NCBI GenBank assembly: GCA_905208635.1
Contig: CAJLPX010000010.1
Coordinates: 13,775 to 77,774, forward strand
Direction of reading: 5' to 3'
Source: an uncultured Collinsella sp.
GTDB lineage: Bacteria; Actinomycetota; Coriobacteriia; Coriobacteriales; Coriobacteriaceae
Length of the DNA stretch: 64,000 nt
A program made the position numbers and the translations under genes. Shown here one piece after another: positions 25,923 through 35,329 of this stretch. The first letter of the stretch is position 1, and the number at the start of each line of letters is the position of its first letter. A model generated the notes under the pieces. The model was not told the origin of the DNA. It did no database searches and saw only the letters and a list, made by a program, of their open reading frames with translations.

Positions 25923-25935
25923 TACAATACCCGTA
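25923..25935 (+). promoter_or_regulatory. Promoter consistent with a leaderless histidine-kinase mRNA
   Basis: A TACAAT hexamer (25923-25928) ends six bases before the ATG at 25935, so transcription would start at or next to the start codon. No ribosome binding site precedes that ATG. Confidence 0.5.
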
Positions 25936-27080
25936 TGAACAGGCTTTTCGACAAATTGATCGTGCTGGCGTGCTGTATTGCGGCCGCCATGGGTCTTGCT
26001 GTGAACGCTCACCTGGTCGCGGCGTTTTGCCTTGGCGTTATTGCCACCTCGCTAGCCGAGGTCGCACGGGGGAACCGCGCCCGCCGTGCGAGCGAGGCCG
26101 CGAGCTACGTTTACGTCATCGCGGCTGTCTTCGTGCCGCCGTTTGTGCCGTTTGCGCCTCTCGCCCTCTATGACATCGCGCGGCGCGTGCGCCGTGAGCA
26201 CGCCTGGATCGCGCTGGGCATTGGCGTCGTCTTTGTCTTTGCGCTCGTCGCGGACCTTCGCACCGACGCGCTCACCGCCCGAACGCTCCTGCTGACCGCC
26301 ATCCTTTCGGTTGCCGCCACCTTGCTATCGCTACGTACCGCCCAGTTAGAGCGCGAGCAGCAGCGCATGCGCCGTACCCGAGACGAGCTGCAGGAACGAG
26401 CCCTCGCGCTCGAGGCGCGCAACCGCGACCTTGCCGACCGCCAGGACTACGAAGTCGAGCTCGCGACGCTCGCCGAACGCGCCCGCATCGCGCGCGAGAT
26501 CCACGATAATGTCGGGCACCAGCTCACGCGTGCCTCGCTGCAGACCGAGGCCCTGCGCGTCGTGCACGCCGACGAGCCCGGCGTCGCCGCCGATTTCGCC
26601 GACGTCAAACGCACGGTTGACGAGGCGCTCCAGCTCGTACGTGCCAGCGTCCATGCGCTCAACGACAACGCCGTCGACCTTTCCGTGCAGCTCGAACGCA
26701 TTGTTGAAGGCGTGCGCTCGGACGGCGGCCCGCAGATTGAGCTTGAAGTTATGGCCGAGCATGCGCCCGCAAATGTCGCCAACTGCTTTGCGGCGGTCCT
26801 GCGCGAGGCGCTTTCCAACGCCATGCGCCACGCCCATGCCAATGCCGTTACCGTGCGGTGCATGGAGCATCCGTCGTTTTACCAGCTCATCGTTACCGAT
26901 AATGGCGCGGACGCGACCCCGGCGAGCAGCAGCAACGTCGCAGAAGGCATGGGGCTCGGCTCCATGCGCGAGCGCGTCGAGGCGCTTGGCGGCACCTTCA
27001 CCGCCGGTCCGCGCGCCGGTGCCGGCGGCTGGCGTGTGTTCGCCACCGTTCCCAAACAGCAAGGAGATGAGGGCCGATGA
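25935..27080 (+). CDS. Sensor histidine kinase, NarL/DesK-like (HisKA_3)
   Basis: 381 residues. The N-terminal part (about 10-140) contains roughly five or six membrane segments with short loops, so the signal is probably sensed in the membrane. A coiled coil (about 140-180) leads to the HisKA_3 dimerisation domain with phospho-acceptor His190 in REIHDNVGHQL. The ATPase domain (about 275-375) has the N-box LREALSNAMRHA, DNGAD and GLGSM. The start is set at ATG 25935 because membrane segment 1 begins there; no ribosome site is needed if the message is leaderless. It overlaps the response regulator gene by four bases and faces the ABC-2 operon, its likely target. Confidence 0.88.
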   Translation: MNRLFDKLIVLACCIAAAMGLAVNAHLVAAFCLGVIATSLAEVARGNRARRASEAASYVYVIAAVFVPPFVPFAPLALYDIARRVRREHAWIALGIGVVFVFALVADLRTDALTARTLLLTAILSVAATLLSLRTAQLEREQQRMRRTRDELQERALALEARNRDLADRQDYEVELATLAERARIAREIHDNVGHQLTRASLQTEALRVVHADEPGVAADFADVKRTVDEALQLVRASVHALNDNAVDLSVQLERIVEGVRSDGGPQIELEVMAEHAPANVANCFAAVLREALSNAMRHAHANAVTVRCMEHPSFYQLIVTDNGADATPASSSNVAEGMGLGSMRERVEALGGTFTAGPRAGAGGWRVFATVPKQQGDEGR

Positions 27081-27706
27081 GGCTCATCGTTGTCGACGAC
27101 GACCGCCTAGTGGTCGATTCGCTCAAGATTATCCTGGGCGCCCAAACGCAGATCGAGGTAGTGGGCACCGGAGCCGACGGCAACGACGCGGTGGCACTCT
27201 ACGCCGAACTCGCACCCGATATCGCGCTGCTCGACATTCAGATGCCGGGGCGCGACGGCCTTTCGGCGGCGCGCGAGATCCTTGAGCACGACCCCGCGGC
27301 ACGCGTGGTGTTTCTGACGACATTCTCGGATGACGAGTACATTGTGTCGGCGCTCAAGCTGGGCGCCCGCGGTTACCTGATCAAGACCGATGTCGCCGCC
27401 ATTCCGCCAGCGTTGGCGCAGGTCATGGATGGCAAACGCGTGCTCGAGGGCAAGGCGATCGAAGATGTCGATTTTGATGGGGCGAACGCTGAGGCCGGTG
27501 CGACTCGCCGGCCCGCGGCCTTTGCCGGTCTGACCGACCGCGAGTTCGAAGTCGCCGAGCTCATCGCCCGCGGCCTCGATAACAAGGAGATTGCCGCCAC
27601 GGCTTATATGGGAGAAGGCACGGTGCGCAACCACATCAGCTCGATCCTGGCCAAAATGGGCCTGCGCAACCGTACGCAAATCGCCATCGCCTACCTGCGA
27701 GGGTAA
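27077..27706 (+). CDS. LuxR/NarL-family response regulator
   Basis: 209 residues. The receiver domain (1-120) has acidic residues D7-D9, the phospho-acceptor Asp53 in LLDIQMPG, a switch Thr in LTTFSDD and Lys in YLIKTD. The C-terminal LuxR HTH (about 145-208) shows LTDREFEVAELIARGLDNKEIA and GTVRNHISSIL pieces. The ATGA overlap with the kinase gene indicates coupled translation. It most likely activates the divergent ABC-2 exporter operon when an envelope-active compound is sensed; this is inferred from arrangement. Confidence 0.92.
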   Translation: MRLIVVDDDRLVVDSLKIILGAQTQIEVVGTGADGNDAVALYAELAPDIALLDIQMPGRDGLSAAREILEHDPAARVVFLTTFSDDEYIVSALKLGARGYLIKTDVAAIPPALAQVMDGKRVLEGKAIEDVDFDGANAEAGATRRPAAFAGLTDREFEVAELIARGLDNKEIAATAYMGEGTVRNHISSILAKMGLRNRTQIAIAYLRG

Positions 27707-27767
27707 TTACCCAACGGCCGACCGCTTTGGCATAGCAAAATGGCTGCCATCGATTTAATGCCATTTC

Positions 27768-27919
27768 AAAACTAAGCCGGTTTACGGGGCTAAACTCAGG
27801 ACCCCCATCCATACCCGCGTTTTCTGCAAAATGACGGCTCGTCTACCTGCAGTTTTATTTTCACGAATATCGGCATGGTTGGGGACTCGTGACTCAGCCC
27901 CGTAAACCGGCATAGTTTT
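27768..27919. repeat. Palindromic repeat family B, copy 1 (152 bp)
   Basis: Ends AAAACTAAGCCGGTTTACGG and its near complement CCGTAAACCGGCATAGTTTT. The centre holds a CTGCAAAA/TGCAG-type stem, more decayed than in other copies. Exactly as long as copies at 35330-35481 and 51998-52149. Confidence 0.8.
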
Positions 27920-27962
27920 GTTTGAACGGTCCTGCGCGAACGCATCCACCAGCCGCGTGGGG

Positions 27963-28004
27963 CCAAAAATGATCCGTTTTCCTCCGTCCCCGGGGGATCA
28001 TTTG
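27963..28004. repeat. Intergenic repeat family C, copy 1
   Basis: AATGATCCGTTTTCCTCCGT followed by CCCCGGGGGATCATTT; partly palindromic (AAATGATCC with GGATCATTT). The same unit occurs at 35026, 35262, 51665 and, degraded, 51906, always beside family A or B. Confidence 0.7.
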
Positions 28005-28014
28005 GCGGCGCCAA

Positions 28015-28172
28015 CCACGAAATCGGCCCATCTACTACGTTTGACTCGATACCCCTGACCATGCCTTCGTTTTGAACAAAACCGCAGGCGTTCTACCTGC
28101 GGTTTTGTTTTCGCGTTTTTTGGCATGGTTGGGGGTAAGGGGATAAACGTAGTAGATGGGCCGATTTCGTGG
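28015..28172. repeat. Palindromic repeat family A, copy 1 (158 bp)
   Basis: Outer arms CCACGAAATCGGCCCATC.. and its complement, continuing through CTACTACGTTT/AAACGTAGTAG. Inner arms are ACCATGCC/GGCATGGT, and the core hairpin AAAACCGCAGG/CCTGCGGTTTT has T-rich flanks that could terminate transcription in either direction. Three copies in the window are each exactly 158 bp. Confidence 0.85.
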
Positions 28173-28193
28173 CGGCCCTTCCTCCCCTGCGCA

Positions 28194-28235
28194 CAAAAGT
28201 GCCGCCACGGAGAAGGGAGACGTCTCCGTGGCGGC
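28194..28235 (-). terminator. Terminator after the adhesin gene
   Basis: GCCGCCACGGAGA (28201-28213) pairs perfectly with TCTCCGTGGCGGC (28223-28235); on the minus strand ACTTTTG follows. A second perfect 10-bp stem, GCCCGGGGCC/GGCCCCGGGC (28278-28301), lies between it and the stop codon. Confidence 0.7.
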
Positions 28236-28314
28236 TGGGGGTGGGGGTGGGGGCTATGTTCTGGCTTCCCGCCGGCCGCCCGGGGCCTTTTGGCCCCGGG
28301 CGCTGCCAGCGTGC

Positions 28315-31300
28315 CTAGCGCTTACGGATACCCCAGACCAGGGCTCCGACGCCGGCCATGGCGATGACAAATGCCGTGAGCAGTGCGGCGGCCTGCTGGT
28401 CACCCGTAGTGGGCAGGAAGCCCTTAACCGTCTTGACGATGTTCGTCACGGTCTTGGACGTACCGGGGTCGGGCGTCGGCACGGGCGTCTCGGGCTTCTT
28501 GTACATGTTGTTGAACACGATACCCTCGACACTCTTGTCGCCCTTGGTAAAGGTGACGTTCGCCTTGAGGCTGCCCTCGCCGTCGTCGACCACGTTGACG
28601 GTCGCGGTAAAGACGGACTTGTCATAGGTCATACTGGCCTCGTCGCCCTTGACCTCGCTGATGGTGTAGACGTACGTACCGGGCTCGTCGTACTCGAACT
28701 TGTCGAAGTTGATCTTGCCGTCGGCATCGTTGGTGACGGTGGACTCGATGTCCTCGCCAACGAGCTTAAAGCTAAACTCGTCCTTCTTGAGCTCGCGTCC
28801 CTCGAGCACCTTGATGGCGCCGATGGAAACCTGCGTGGGCATGGCGTGATACTTGTTAGTAAAGCCAGCCGACTCGGTGGTTCCCTCGAGCTTGTGCGTC
28901 GCGGTCAGCGTGCCGTCGCCGTTGTCGGAGACGGTGGTCACGACGGTATAGGTCGCGCCGTCATAGGTGACGCCCTTGTACAGGCCGAGCGCGTTGGGGC
29001 AAGCCTCGCGCAGCGTGTACGTGTGCGTGCCGGGCGCCTCATAGTGGATCGGGCTCAGCGTAACGGTGCCGTTGGCGTCGTTGGTGCCGCTAGCGACAAC
29101 CACGCCGTCCTCGAGCAGATCAAACGTGAACTCGCCGGCTGCAAGGTCGCGTCCGGTCAGACGCTTGACCGTCTTGACCTGATCGGTCACGGAAGAATCG
29201 GTGGGTGCCACGCTGTACGTGTTGGTGAACGTAAAGTCCGCACCGTCGCCGCCGTCGCGCTTGACGCTCAGATGTCCAGCGCCGTCATCGGTCACGGTGT
29301 AGGAGACCTTGCGCGTTACGTTAGCGTCGTTGGTCACGCCAGGGGCGCTACCGGACTCGGTCACCGTATAGGTAAAGGTGTGCGAGCGCGGGGCGGTGGG
29401 GGCTGCGGGCTCGGACTCGTCCTTGGTCTCGTCACCGCTGGCGTCAGCGTCAACCTCGGCCTCGTCGGCGTTGGCTTCAGCGTTGTTCGATGCATCGCCA
29501 GAAGCGTTGTCCGTCACGCCCAGGGCGCGGTTGAGGTCATCGAGCGTAAAGTGGATCTTGCCAAAGTCCACGTTGCCGGCCGCGTCGTTGGTTGCGGTCG
29601 TGCGCTCGGGCATCGGGGCACCCGCCTCATCGGCGGCCACGGTAAAGATGAACTTACCCGTGATGTCTGCCGGGGTCAGGCCCTCGGTAGCCTGGAGCTT
29701 CTTGGTGCCGGCGAGCGCGGCGTCAACGGCATCGGCGCCGTAGACGTTCTCGAACAAGGGCTCGATGCCACCGTAGTCGACCGTTGCCGTCAGGGTACCG
29801 TCACCGTTATCGACGACGATAACCTTAAAGCCAAAGTACCACGTTGTAGCAGAAACGCCGTTCGGCAGCCCGTGTATAGCTTCGTAGGCCGTGTAGTTAA
29901 TGGTCCAAGCGAGCTTACCGTCCTTGTCGGTACGATGGGCAAGCCCAGCAGACTCAAGATCGGCAAGCATCTTGGTGTCGTAGTGCAGCGCATCAAAGCT
30001 CACGTGCCCGCCGATATTGGGCTTGAGATTTTCATAACCCACAAGCTCACCCTGATAGGCAATGCCGAACCAGAACTCGCCGTCGGCCATCGGGCGACCG
30101 GTCAGGGTCTTGGCGGCAACGACCTGAGCAACGGTGCCACCAGGTGCATCGGTCGTAGCGCTATAGCTGTTGACGAACGGGACCACGGCGCTCTCGACCG
30201 CAGCCGCGCCGGTCTTGTACTCGGTCACCAGCGTGCCCTCGGGACCGCCGGAGACGGTCGTCGTGGCGGTGAGCGTACCGGCGGTGTCGTCGGCGATAGC
30301 GATCGTCACGGTGCGCTCGGCATCGTCGTAGGTGTAACCGGGCTGGCCGTCATTCTTCTCGGCAACGGTGTATGTAAAGGTCTTACCTGCGTCAGCCTGC
30401 GTAAACTTGACCTCATGGCCCGCCAGAATGTCAATCCGACCGACCGTTGCCTCTGCCGTCGCAGGGGACTTGTACACGTTGGCGCCCTCGTGCAGGCCGA
30501 GCGCGGTGGCAGAAGCCGCATCGGCGGGCGTCACGGTAAAGGTGAACTGGCCCTCGGTCATGGGGCGTCCGTAGAGGGTCTTGCTGAGCTTGAGACCGCC
30601 GGCCGCGGCGTAATCGAGCTCAGTGCGGTACGTGTTGGTAAAGCGTCCGTTTTCCTTCTTAGTAACGTTGGCGGTCAGGGTGCCATCGCTGTCCTCGGTC
30701 ACGGTCACTTCGGCGGTTGCGACATGCGCGTCATACGTCATGCCGACCGTGCTGCCCGCGTTCTCGCGAATCTCGTACTTATAGGTTCCGGCGGCAGCGT
30801 AGTGGATCTTGCCGAACTTGATGGCGGCGATGCCGTCCTTCGCGTCCCTCTTGTTCACGATTACGGTTGCGGGATCGGGCAGCGGGGCGCCCTCGGGAGC
30901 GGTGATGGTAAAGCTAAACTCGTCCCCATCCGTCCAGTCGCGACCGTCGATAGCCTTGCTCAGACCAAAGTCGAGCTCGGTCTCGAGCGGGGTCACGTTG
31001 TAGGTGTTCTTGAAGATCGCGGCCTCGGCATTCTTCAGAACATGCTGGGCACTGAGCGTGCCGTCGCCGTTATCGGTGATGGTCGTCACGATGGTGAACT
31101 TGGCATCGCTGTAGGTGACGCCCTTGCTGGTGGTTCCGCCGTTGACCTCGCGCAGTGTGTAGGTGTGCTTGCCGGGTTTGTCGTACTTGACGGCGCCCAT
31201 CGTGATCGTGCCGTCGGCAGCGTTGGTGCCGGTGGCGACGACCTCGCCGTCCTCGACGAGCTCGAAGGAGAACTCGCCTTCCTTGAGGTCGCGCCCGGTC

Positions 31301-34300
31301 AGGACCTTCTTCGCGGTGATCTGGTCGGTGACGCTGGACTCGTCAGGATTCGGCTTGTAGCTGTTGTTGAACTTCGCCTCGTTGGCGCCCTGCAGCTCGT
31401 GCTTGACCGTGAGCTTACCATTGCCGTCATCGGTAACGGTAGTCACGATGGTGTAGGTCGTGCTGTCGTAGGTAATGCCGTTGCCTTCGGCGCCCTTGGC
31501 TTCGCGCAGGATATAGGTGTGCTTGCCGGCGGCGGTGTAGGTGATCTTGCCCATCGTAATCTTGCCATCGGCGTCGTTAGCGCCGGTGGCGACGACCTCG
31601 CCGTCCTCGACGAGCTCGAAGGAGAACTCGTCGGCCTTGAGGTTGCGTCCGTCCAGAACCTTGGTCGCGGTGATCTGGTCGGTGACGCTGGAGTTATTCG
31701 GAGTAACGCTGTAAGCATTCTCGAAGATAGCCTTCTCGACGTCCTGCAGCTCATGCTTAACCGTGAGCTTGCCATTGCCATCATCGGTGACGGTGGTCAC
31801 GATGGTGTAGGCCGCGGTGCTGTAGGTGATACCGTTGTCGGCGTCGACCTTGGTCTCGCGCAGCATGTAGGTGTGCTCGCCAGCCGCAGTGTAGGTGATC
31901 TTGTCCATCGTGATCTTGCCGTCGGCCGCATTGGTGCCCCTGGCGACGACATCGTTACCCTCGACGAGCTCGAAGGAGAACTCGCCTTCCTTGAGGTCGC
32001 GGCCTGTCAGGGTCTTGGTCGCGGTGATCTGGTCGGTGACGCTGGACTTATTCGGGGCAGTGTTGTACTTGTTCTCAAAGCGTGCCGTCTCGGGACCCTC
32101 GAGCGTATGGGTCACCTTAAGCGTGCCGTCGCCGTTGTCGATGACGCTCGTCTTGACGGTGTAGTTCGTCTTATCGTACGTAATCCCGTTGCTCAGCCCC
32201 GCCTCGTTGGGGAGCTTCTCGCGCAGCGTGTAGGTGTGATTGCCAGGCTTGTCGTAAGTGATCTTGTCCATGGCAATCGTGCCGCCGGCAGCGTTAGTGC
32301 CCTTGGCGACGACCTTGTTACCCTCGACGAGCTCGAAGGAGAACTCGCCCTCCTTGAGGTCGCGCCCGGTCAGGACCTTGGTCGCGGTGATCTGGTCCTC
32401 GACAGGCTTCACGCTATAGGTGTTCTTGAACTCGGTCTCGCCCGAGGTCTTTTCAACGTCGGCCTTAAGCTCGCCCTTGGCGTTAACCGTCACAGTCACC
32501 TTGAACGTGGCAACGTTCTTGCTGTAGGTAATGCCACCGGCGTCGCCCTTGACCTCGCGGACCTCATAGGTGTACTCGCCCGGCTCGGCATAAGTAATCT
32601 TGCCAAAGTTAATGGCTGCCTTGCCCTTGTCGAGATCGGCATTGGTCACAGTTACGGTCGCGGGGTCGGGCATCGGGGCATTGTTGTCGGACGTCGCGGA
32701 GAGCTCAAACTCAAACGCATCCGTATCCGCCCACTTGCGGCCCTCGAGCACCTTGGTCAGACCAAAGTCAGTCTTGGTATCAACCGTTGTCGGCTTGGTT
32801 GCAAGGCTAAAGATAATCTTGCCGTTGTTGCCCAGGTGCGAATGCACGTGCGTGGAAGTCGCAACGGAGGAAAGGTCATTCCACCTGGGGTTAAGCACGT
32901 CGCGCGCGGTCTCGGTCTTGTTGCCGTTCGCCTCCACATCGTCCTTGGTGGTATGCAGCTGGTCGATATAGGCCAAGCGCGCGGTTCCCTTATTAAAGGA
33001 CCAATAGCCGTCATCTTTGACCAGAGCGCCGTCGTAGCTGGCGATCTCGTGCCCCTCAAACTCCACAACGGCATAGTCGTCCTTCGGCTTGCCGTTTGCG
33101 CCCATCGCCACAAACTCGTCCTTGTAGTAATAGACGTCGTTGCCCTGCGGCTTTACCGTCGCGCGCTGGGTGCATTCCTTGTCCGTGTAGATAGGCGTGA
33201 TTTTTTGGAAGTAATAGTAGCTGTTGGTATCGGCGGGCTCAAACTCGGCGACAACATCGCCCAGCTCGCCGCCCGACCACTTGTTGGCCAGGAAGTAGAC
33301 CGTCTGGTTGTCGGCACCCTTATGTTTCTCGATATACTTTTTGAGTCCGTCATCGGGCGTAAACAGGTTGTTACGCGCGGCGTCCTTGACGCTCGAGGTG
33401 TATTTAATCTGAATAGGCTTGATGTCATTGAGCGACGTGCGCTCAAAGATCCCGTTTTCCATGTCCACGTGATAGCGGATCAGCGGAATCAGTGATGCGG
33501 GAATCTTGACCGTCACGATATCGCCCTGCTGCGCATTGGCAGAGCGCTCGACGGTGATGACCAGGTCCTTGGCCACGCCCGAAAACTCGTACGTGTCCGT
33601 ATTGCCCTTGGTTGTCTTGGTCACTTCATCAAAGGGGACGCCATTAATCTGAGCGCTGACAAACGTATCGACCTGCATAAAGTCGCCCAGCTCATCACTA
33701 AAGGTGATGTAGCCGGACTTGCTCTCGTCGTAACCATCCTCGATCTGAGTGGGAGAGCCCTTGCCCGAGGTGATAGAGCTCGAGATATCATCAAACACCT
33801 TCTTGAGCTCATCGGCGTTCGACGCAGCCTTGTAGAAATCGGAATTCTCCGTGCGCTTACCAAGCTCATTGGTTGTGTAGGACGTGGCGTTTGGATAGTT
33901 GCTCGACACGGCGTGCATGAACTTGTTTTCGTTGCTCGTCCAGTAGTTCGTAGGATCGGCAGCGGGATTCGCACCATCAAAGATGCCGATCGCATAAATG
34001 TCGGCACCTTTATTCTTGAGACTCTTGGCGCTTTTGACGGCGCTATCGGCAACACTTGCTTGGAATTCACTAGAGCTCGTAGGTGAACCATCAGTGAAGA
34101 AGACAACGATCTTCTTGGCGTCGGCGCGACCAAACGAAAATACCCCATCAGCCAGCTGTAAGCCATAGTCGGCGTGCGTGGCGCCATTAGGACTGATGGA
34201 GTTGACCGTACTCTTAAGGCTCGTCGCGTCATCGCCCTTGCAGGACGTCAGCTTCTTCATGGTCTGCGAGTAGTTGTACCTATACCCCGACTCCCAATAC

Positions 34301-34851
34301 GTGTCGTTGCCGACCCAATCAGCCCTAGTTCCCGCAAACTTTACGATGGCAACCTGATGCTGCTTGGAATCATCTTCGATCTTTGCATTCTGCTCGGCAA
34401 TAGCGTCGATAAAGGAACTGGCAGCGTTCTTAAGTGCGGTGATGCGTTTGGTCTGATCATTGCCGCCCATGCTCTTATCCATCGAGCCGGAGGCATCAAG
34501 CACCATCACGATATCGAGCGGTTTAGTGACCAGCGACGTTGTGTCAGAAGTCGAAGACATCGTGGAGAGCGTTGTCACAAAGTCGGACTTTTCGTCCTCT
34601 GCGGGCTCGACCGTCTTGTCCGTCCAGATTCGGCCTACATAACGTGTCGTCTGGTCCTGCTCGCCGCCCGACGCCCAGTATTGCCAGCGGCCGGTAGTGT
34701 CGGGGTCGACTATCTTTTTGCTCGCCGTCGGTCCGTCCATTCCGGTGCTGGACCTGGCGTTGGCCTCGGGCAGCATGGCAAATGCTGCAGCCGGCAACAC
34801 AAGCACTACGGCAAGTATCACCGCCAAGAGACCCCTCGTGTACTTACTCAT
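28315..34851 (-). CDS. Giant LPXTG cell-wall adhesin: vWA domain plus eleven pilin-type (Spy0128-like) repeats
   Basis: 2178 residues. A signal peptide (1-32) leads to an envelope domain with a von Willebrand A module (about 110-370; MIDAS DASGS at 119-123, FFTDGSP), then a beta-rich region to about 690. Eleven repeats of about 120-145 residues follow (about 695-2120), most starting TKVLTGRDLKEGEFSF-like, with a central LRE and ending in NxY. These are the Lys, Glu and Asn positions that form internal isopeptide bonds in streptococcal pilin Spy0128. A Pro-rich stalk, LPTTG (about 2145), a membrane segment and RKR tail form the sortase signal. Repeat 9 carries an acidic Ala/Asp insertion. The gene stands alone, flanked by composite repeats; no sortase gene is nearby. 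ATG 34851 follows GGGAG. Confidence 0.88.
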   Translation of the reverse strand: MSKYTRGLLAVILAVVLVLPAAAFAMLPEANARSSTGMDGPTASKKIVDPDTTGRWQYWASGGEQDQTTRYVGRIWTDKTVEPAEDEKSDFVTTLSTMSSTSDTTSLVTKPLDIVMVLDASGSMDKSMGGNDQTKRITALKNAASSFIDAIAEQNAKIEDDSKQHQVAIVKFAGTRADWVGNDTYWESGYRYNYSQTMKKLTSCKGDDATSLKSTVNSISPNGATHADYGLQLADGVFSFGRADAKKIVVFFTDGSPTSSSEFQASVADSAVKSAKSLKNKGADIYAIGIFDGANPAADPTNYWTSNENKFMHAVSSNYPNATSYTTNELGKRTENSDFYKAASNADELKKVFDDISSSITSGKGSPTQIEDGYDESKSGYITFSDELGDFMQVDTFVSAQINGVPFDEVTKTTKGNTDTYEFSGVAKDLVITVERSANAQQGDIVTVKIPASLIPLIRYHVDMENGIFERTSLNDIKPIQIKYTSSVKDAARNNLFTPDDGLKKYIEKHKGADNQTVYFLANKWSGGELGDVVAEFEPADTNSYYYFQKITPIYTDKECTQRATVKPQGNDVYYYKDEFVAMGANGKPKDDYAVVEFEGHEIASYDGALVKDDGYWSFNKGTARLAYIDQLHTTKDDVEANGNKTETARDVLNPRWNDLSSVATSTHVHSHLGNNGKIIFSLATKPTTVDTKTDFGLTKVLEGRKWADTDAFEFELSATSDNNAPMPDPATVTVTNADLDKGKAAINFGKITYAEPGEYTYEVREVKGDAGGITYSKNVATFKVTVTVNAKGELKADVEKTSGETEFKNTYSVKPVEDQITATKVLTGRDLKEGEFSFELVEGNKVVAKGTNAAGGTIAMDKITYDKPGNHTYTLREKLPNEAGLSNGITYDKTNYTVKTSVIDNGDGTLKVTHTLEGPETARFENKYNTAPNKSSVTDQITATKTLTGRDLKEGEFSFELVEGNDVVARGTNAADGKITMDKITYTAAGEHTYMLRETKVDADNGITYSTAAYTIVTTVTDDGNGKLTVKHELQDVEKAIFENAYSVTPNNSSVTDQITATKVLDGRNLKADEFSFELVEDGEVVATGANDADGKITMGKITYTAAGKHTYILREAKGAEGNGITYDSTTYTIVTTVTDDGNGKLTVKHELQGANEAKFNNSYKPNPDESSVTDQITAKKVLTGRDLKEGEFSFELVEDGEVVATGTNAADGTITMGAVKYDKPGKHTYTLREVNGGTTSKGVTYSDAKFTIVTTITDNGDGTLSAQHVLKNAEAAIFKNTYNVTPLETELDFGLSKAIDGRDWTDGDEFSFTITAPEGAPLPDPATVIVNKRDAKDGIAAIKFGKIHYAAAGTYKYEIRENAGSTVGMTYDAHVATAEVTVTEDSDGTLTANVTKKENGRFTNTYRTELDYAAAGGLKLSKTLYGRPMTEGQFTFTVTPADAASATALGLHEGANVYKSPATAEATVGRIDILAGHEVKFTQADAGKTFTYTVAEKNDGQPGYTYDDAERTVTIAIADDTAGTLTATTTVSGGPEGTLVTEYKTGAAAVESAVVPFVNSYSATTDAPGGTVAQVVAAKTLTGRPMADGEFWFGIAYQGELVGYENLKPNIGGHVSFDALHYDTKMLADLESAGLAHRTDKDGKLAWTINYTAYEAIHGLPNGVSATTWYFGFKVIVVDNGDGTLTATVDYGGIEPLFENVYGADAVDAALAGTKKLQATEGLTPADITGKFIFTVAADEAGAPMPERTTATNDAAGNVDFGKIHFTLDDLNRALGVTDNASGDASNNAEANADEAEVDADASGDETKDESEPAAPTAPRSHTFTYTVTESGSAPGVTNDANVTRKVSYTVTDDGAGHLSVKRDGGDGADFTFTNTYSVAPTDSSVTDQVKTVKRLTGRDLAAGEFTFDLLEDGVVVASGTNDANGTVTLSPIHYEAPGTHTYTLREACPNALGLYKGVTYDGATYTVVTTVSDNGDGTLTATHKLEGTTESAGFTNKYHAMPTQVSIGAIKVLEGRELKKDEFSFKLVGEDIESTVTNDADGKINFDKFEYDEPGTYVYTISEVKGDEASMTYDKSVFTATVNVVDDGEGSLKANVTFTKGDKSVEGIVFNNMYKKPETPVPTPDPGTSKTVTNIVKTVKGFLPTTGDQQAAALLTAFVIAMAGVGALVWGIRKR

Positions 34852-34903
34852 CGCGTCTCCCTTCTCGCGGTCTCAGACCTTGCATCAGCCTAAAGTTACG
34901 GAA

Positions 34904-34985
34904 TGAGACACAATTAGGGCAGGTGACACATGTTCCAGATTGTGTTTTGGGCGTGAGACAAATGTCTCACCAAAGTTGAGACACG
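34904..34985. promoter_or_regulatory. GAGACA motifs and a perfect palindrome upstream of the adhesin
   Basis: GTGAGACAAATGTCTCAC (34953-34970) is a perfect palindrome with a two-base spacer. Related half-sites TGAGACACA (34905-34913) and TTGAGACAC (34977-34985) flank it. The spacing and location about 100 bp upstream of the start suggest regulator binding sites controlling the adhesin. Confidence 0.45.
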
Positions 34986-35025
34986 GCGTTTTCGCAGGAA
35001 AACGGGTGCGACTCGAGCCATCAGG

Positions 35026-35062
35026 CAAAAATGACCCGTTTTCCTCCGTCCCCGGGGGATCA
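35026..35062. repeat. Intergenic repeat family C, copy 2
   Basis: AAAATGACCCGTTTTCCTCC then GTCCCCGGGGGATCA; same unit and orientation as copy 1. Confidence 0.7.
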
Positions 35063-35076
35063 ATTGGTGGTGCTCG

Positions 35077-35234
35077 CCTCAAAACTGGCCCATCTACTAC
35101 GTTTGACCCGATACCCCTGACCATAGCCGCGTTTCATGAAAAACCGCAGGCATTTTACCTGCGGTTTTGTTTTTGCGTTGTTCGTTATGGTTGAGGGTAG
35201 CGGCCTAAACGTAGTAGATGGGCCCATTTCGTGG
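35077..35234. repeat. Palindromic repeat family A, copy 2 (158 bp)
   Basis: GGCCCATCTACTACGTTTG near the left end and its complement near the right, with core hairpin AAACCGCAGG/CCTGCGGTTT. Same length as copies 1 and 3; the inner arms have diverged. Confidence 0.85.
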
Positions 35235-35261
35235 CAGACGGGTCACGCGGCAGCCCTCGCA

Positions 35262-35303
35262 AGGCCAAAATGATCCGTTTCCCTCTGTCCACGGGAGATC
35301 AAG
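35262..35303. repeat. Intergenic repeat family C, copy 3
   Basis: AAAATGATCCGTTTCCCTCT then GTCCACGGGAGATCA; a diverged unit between family A copy 2 and family B copy 2. Confidence 0.65.
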
Positions 35304-35329
35304 GGATGCTACGGATATGGTGGTATTTC

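Noticed and set aside
28156..33495. A 1779-codon open frame antisense to the adhesin
   Set aside because: It is the complement of a repetitive GC-rich gene with strong codon bias; its translation is periodic because the adhesin is, and it has no ribosome site or known domain.
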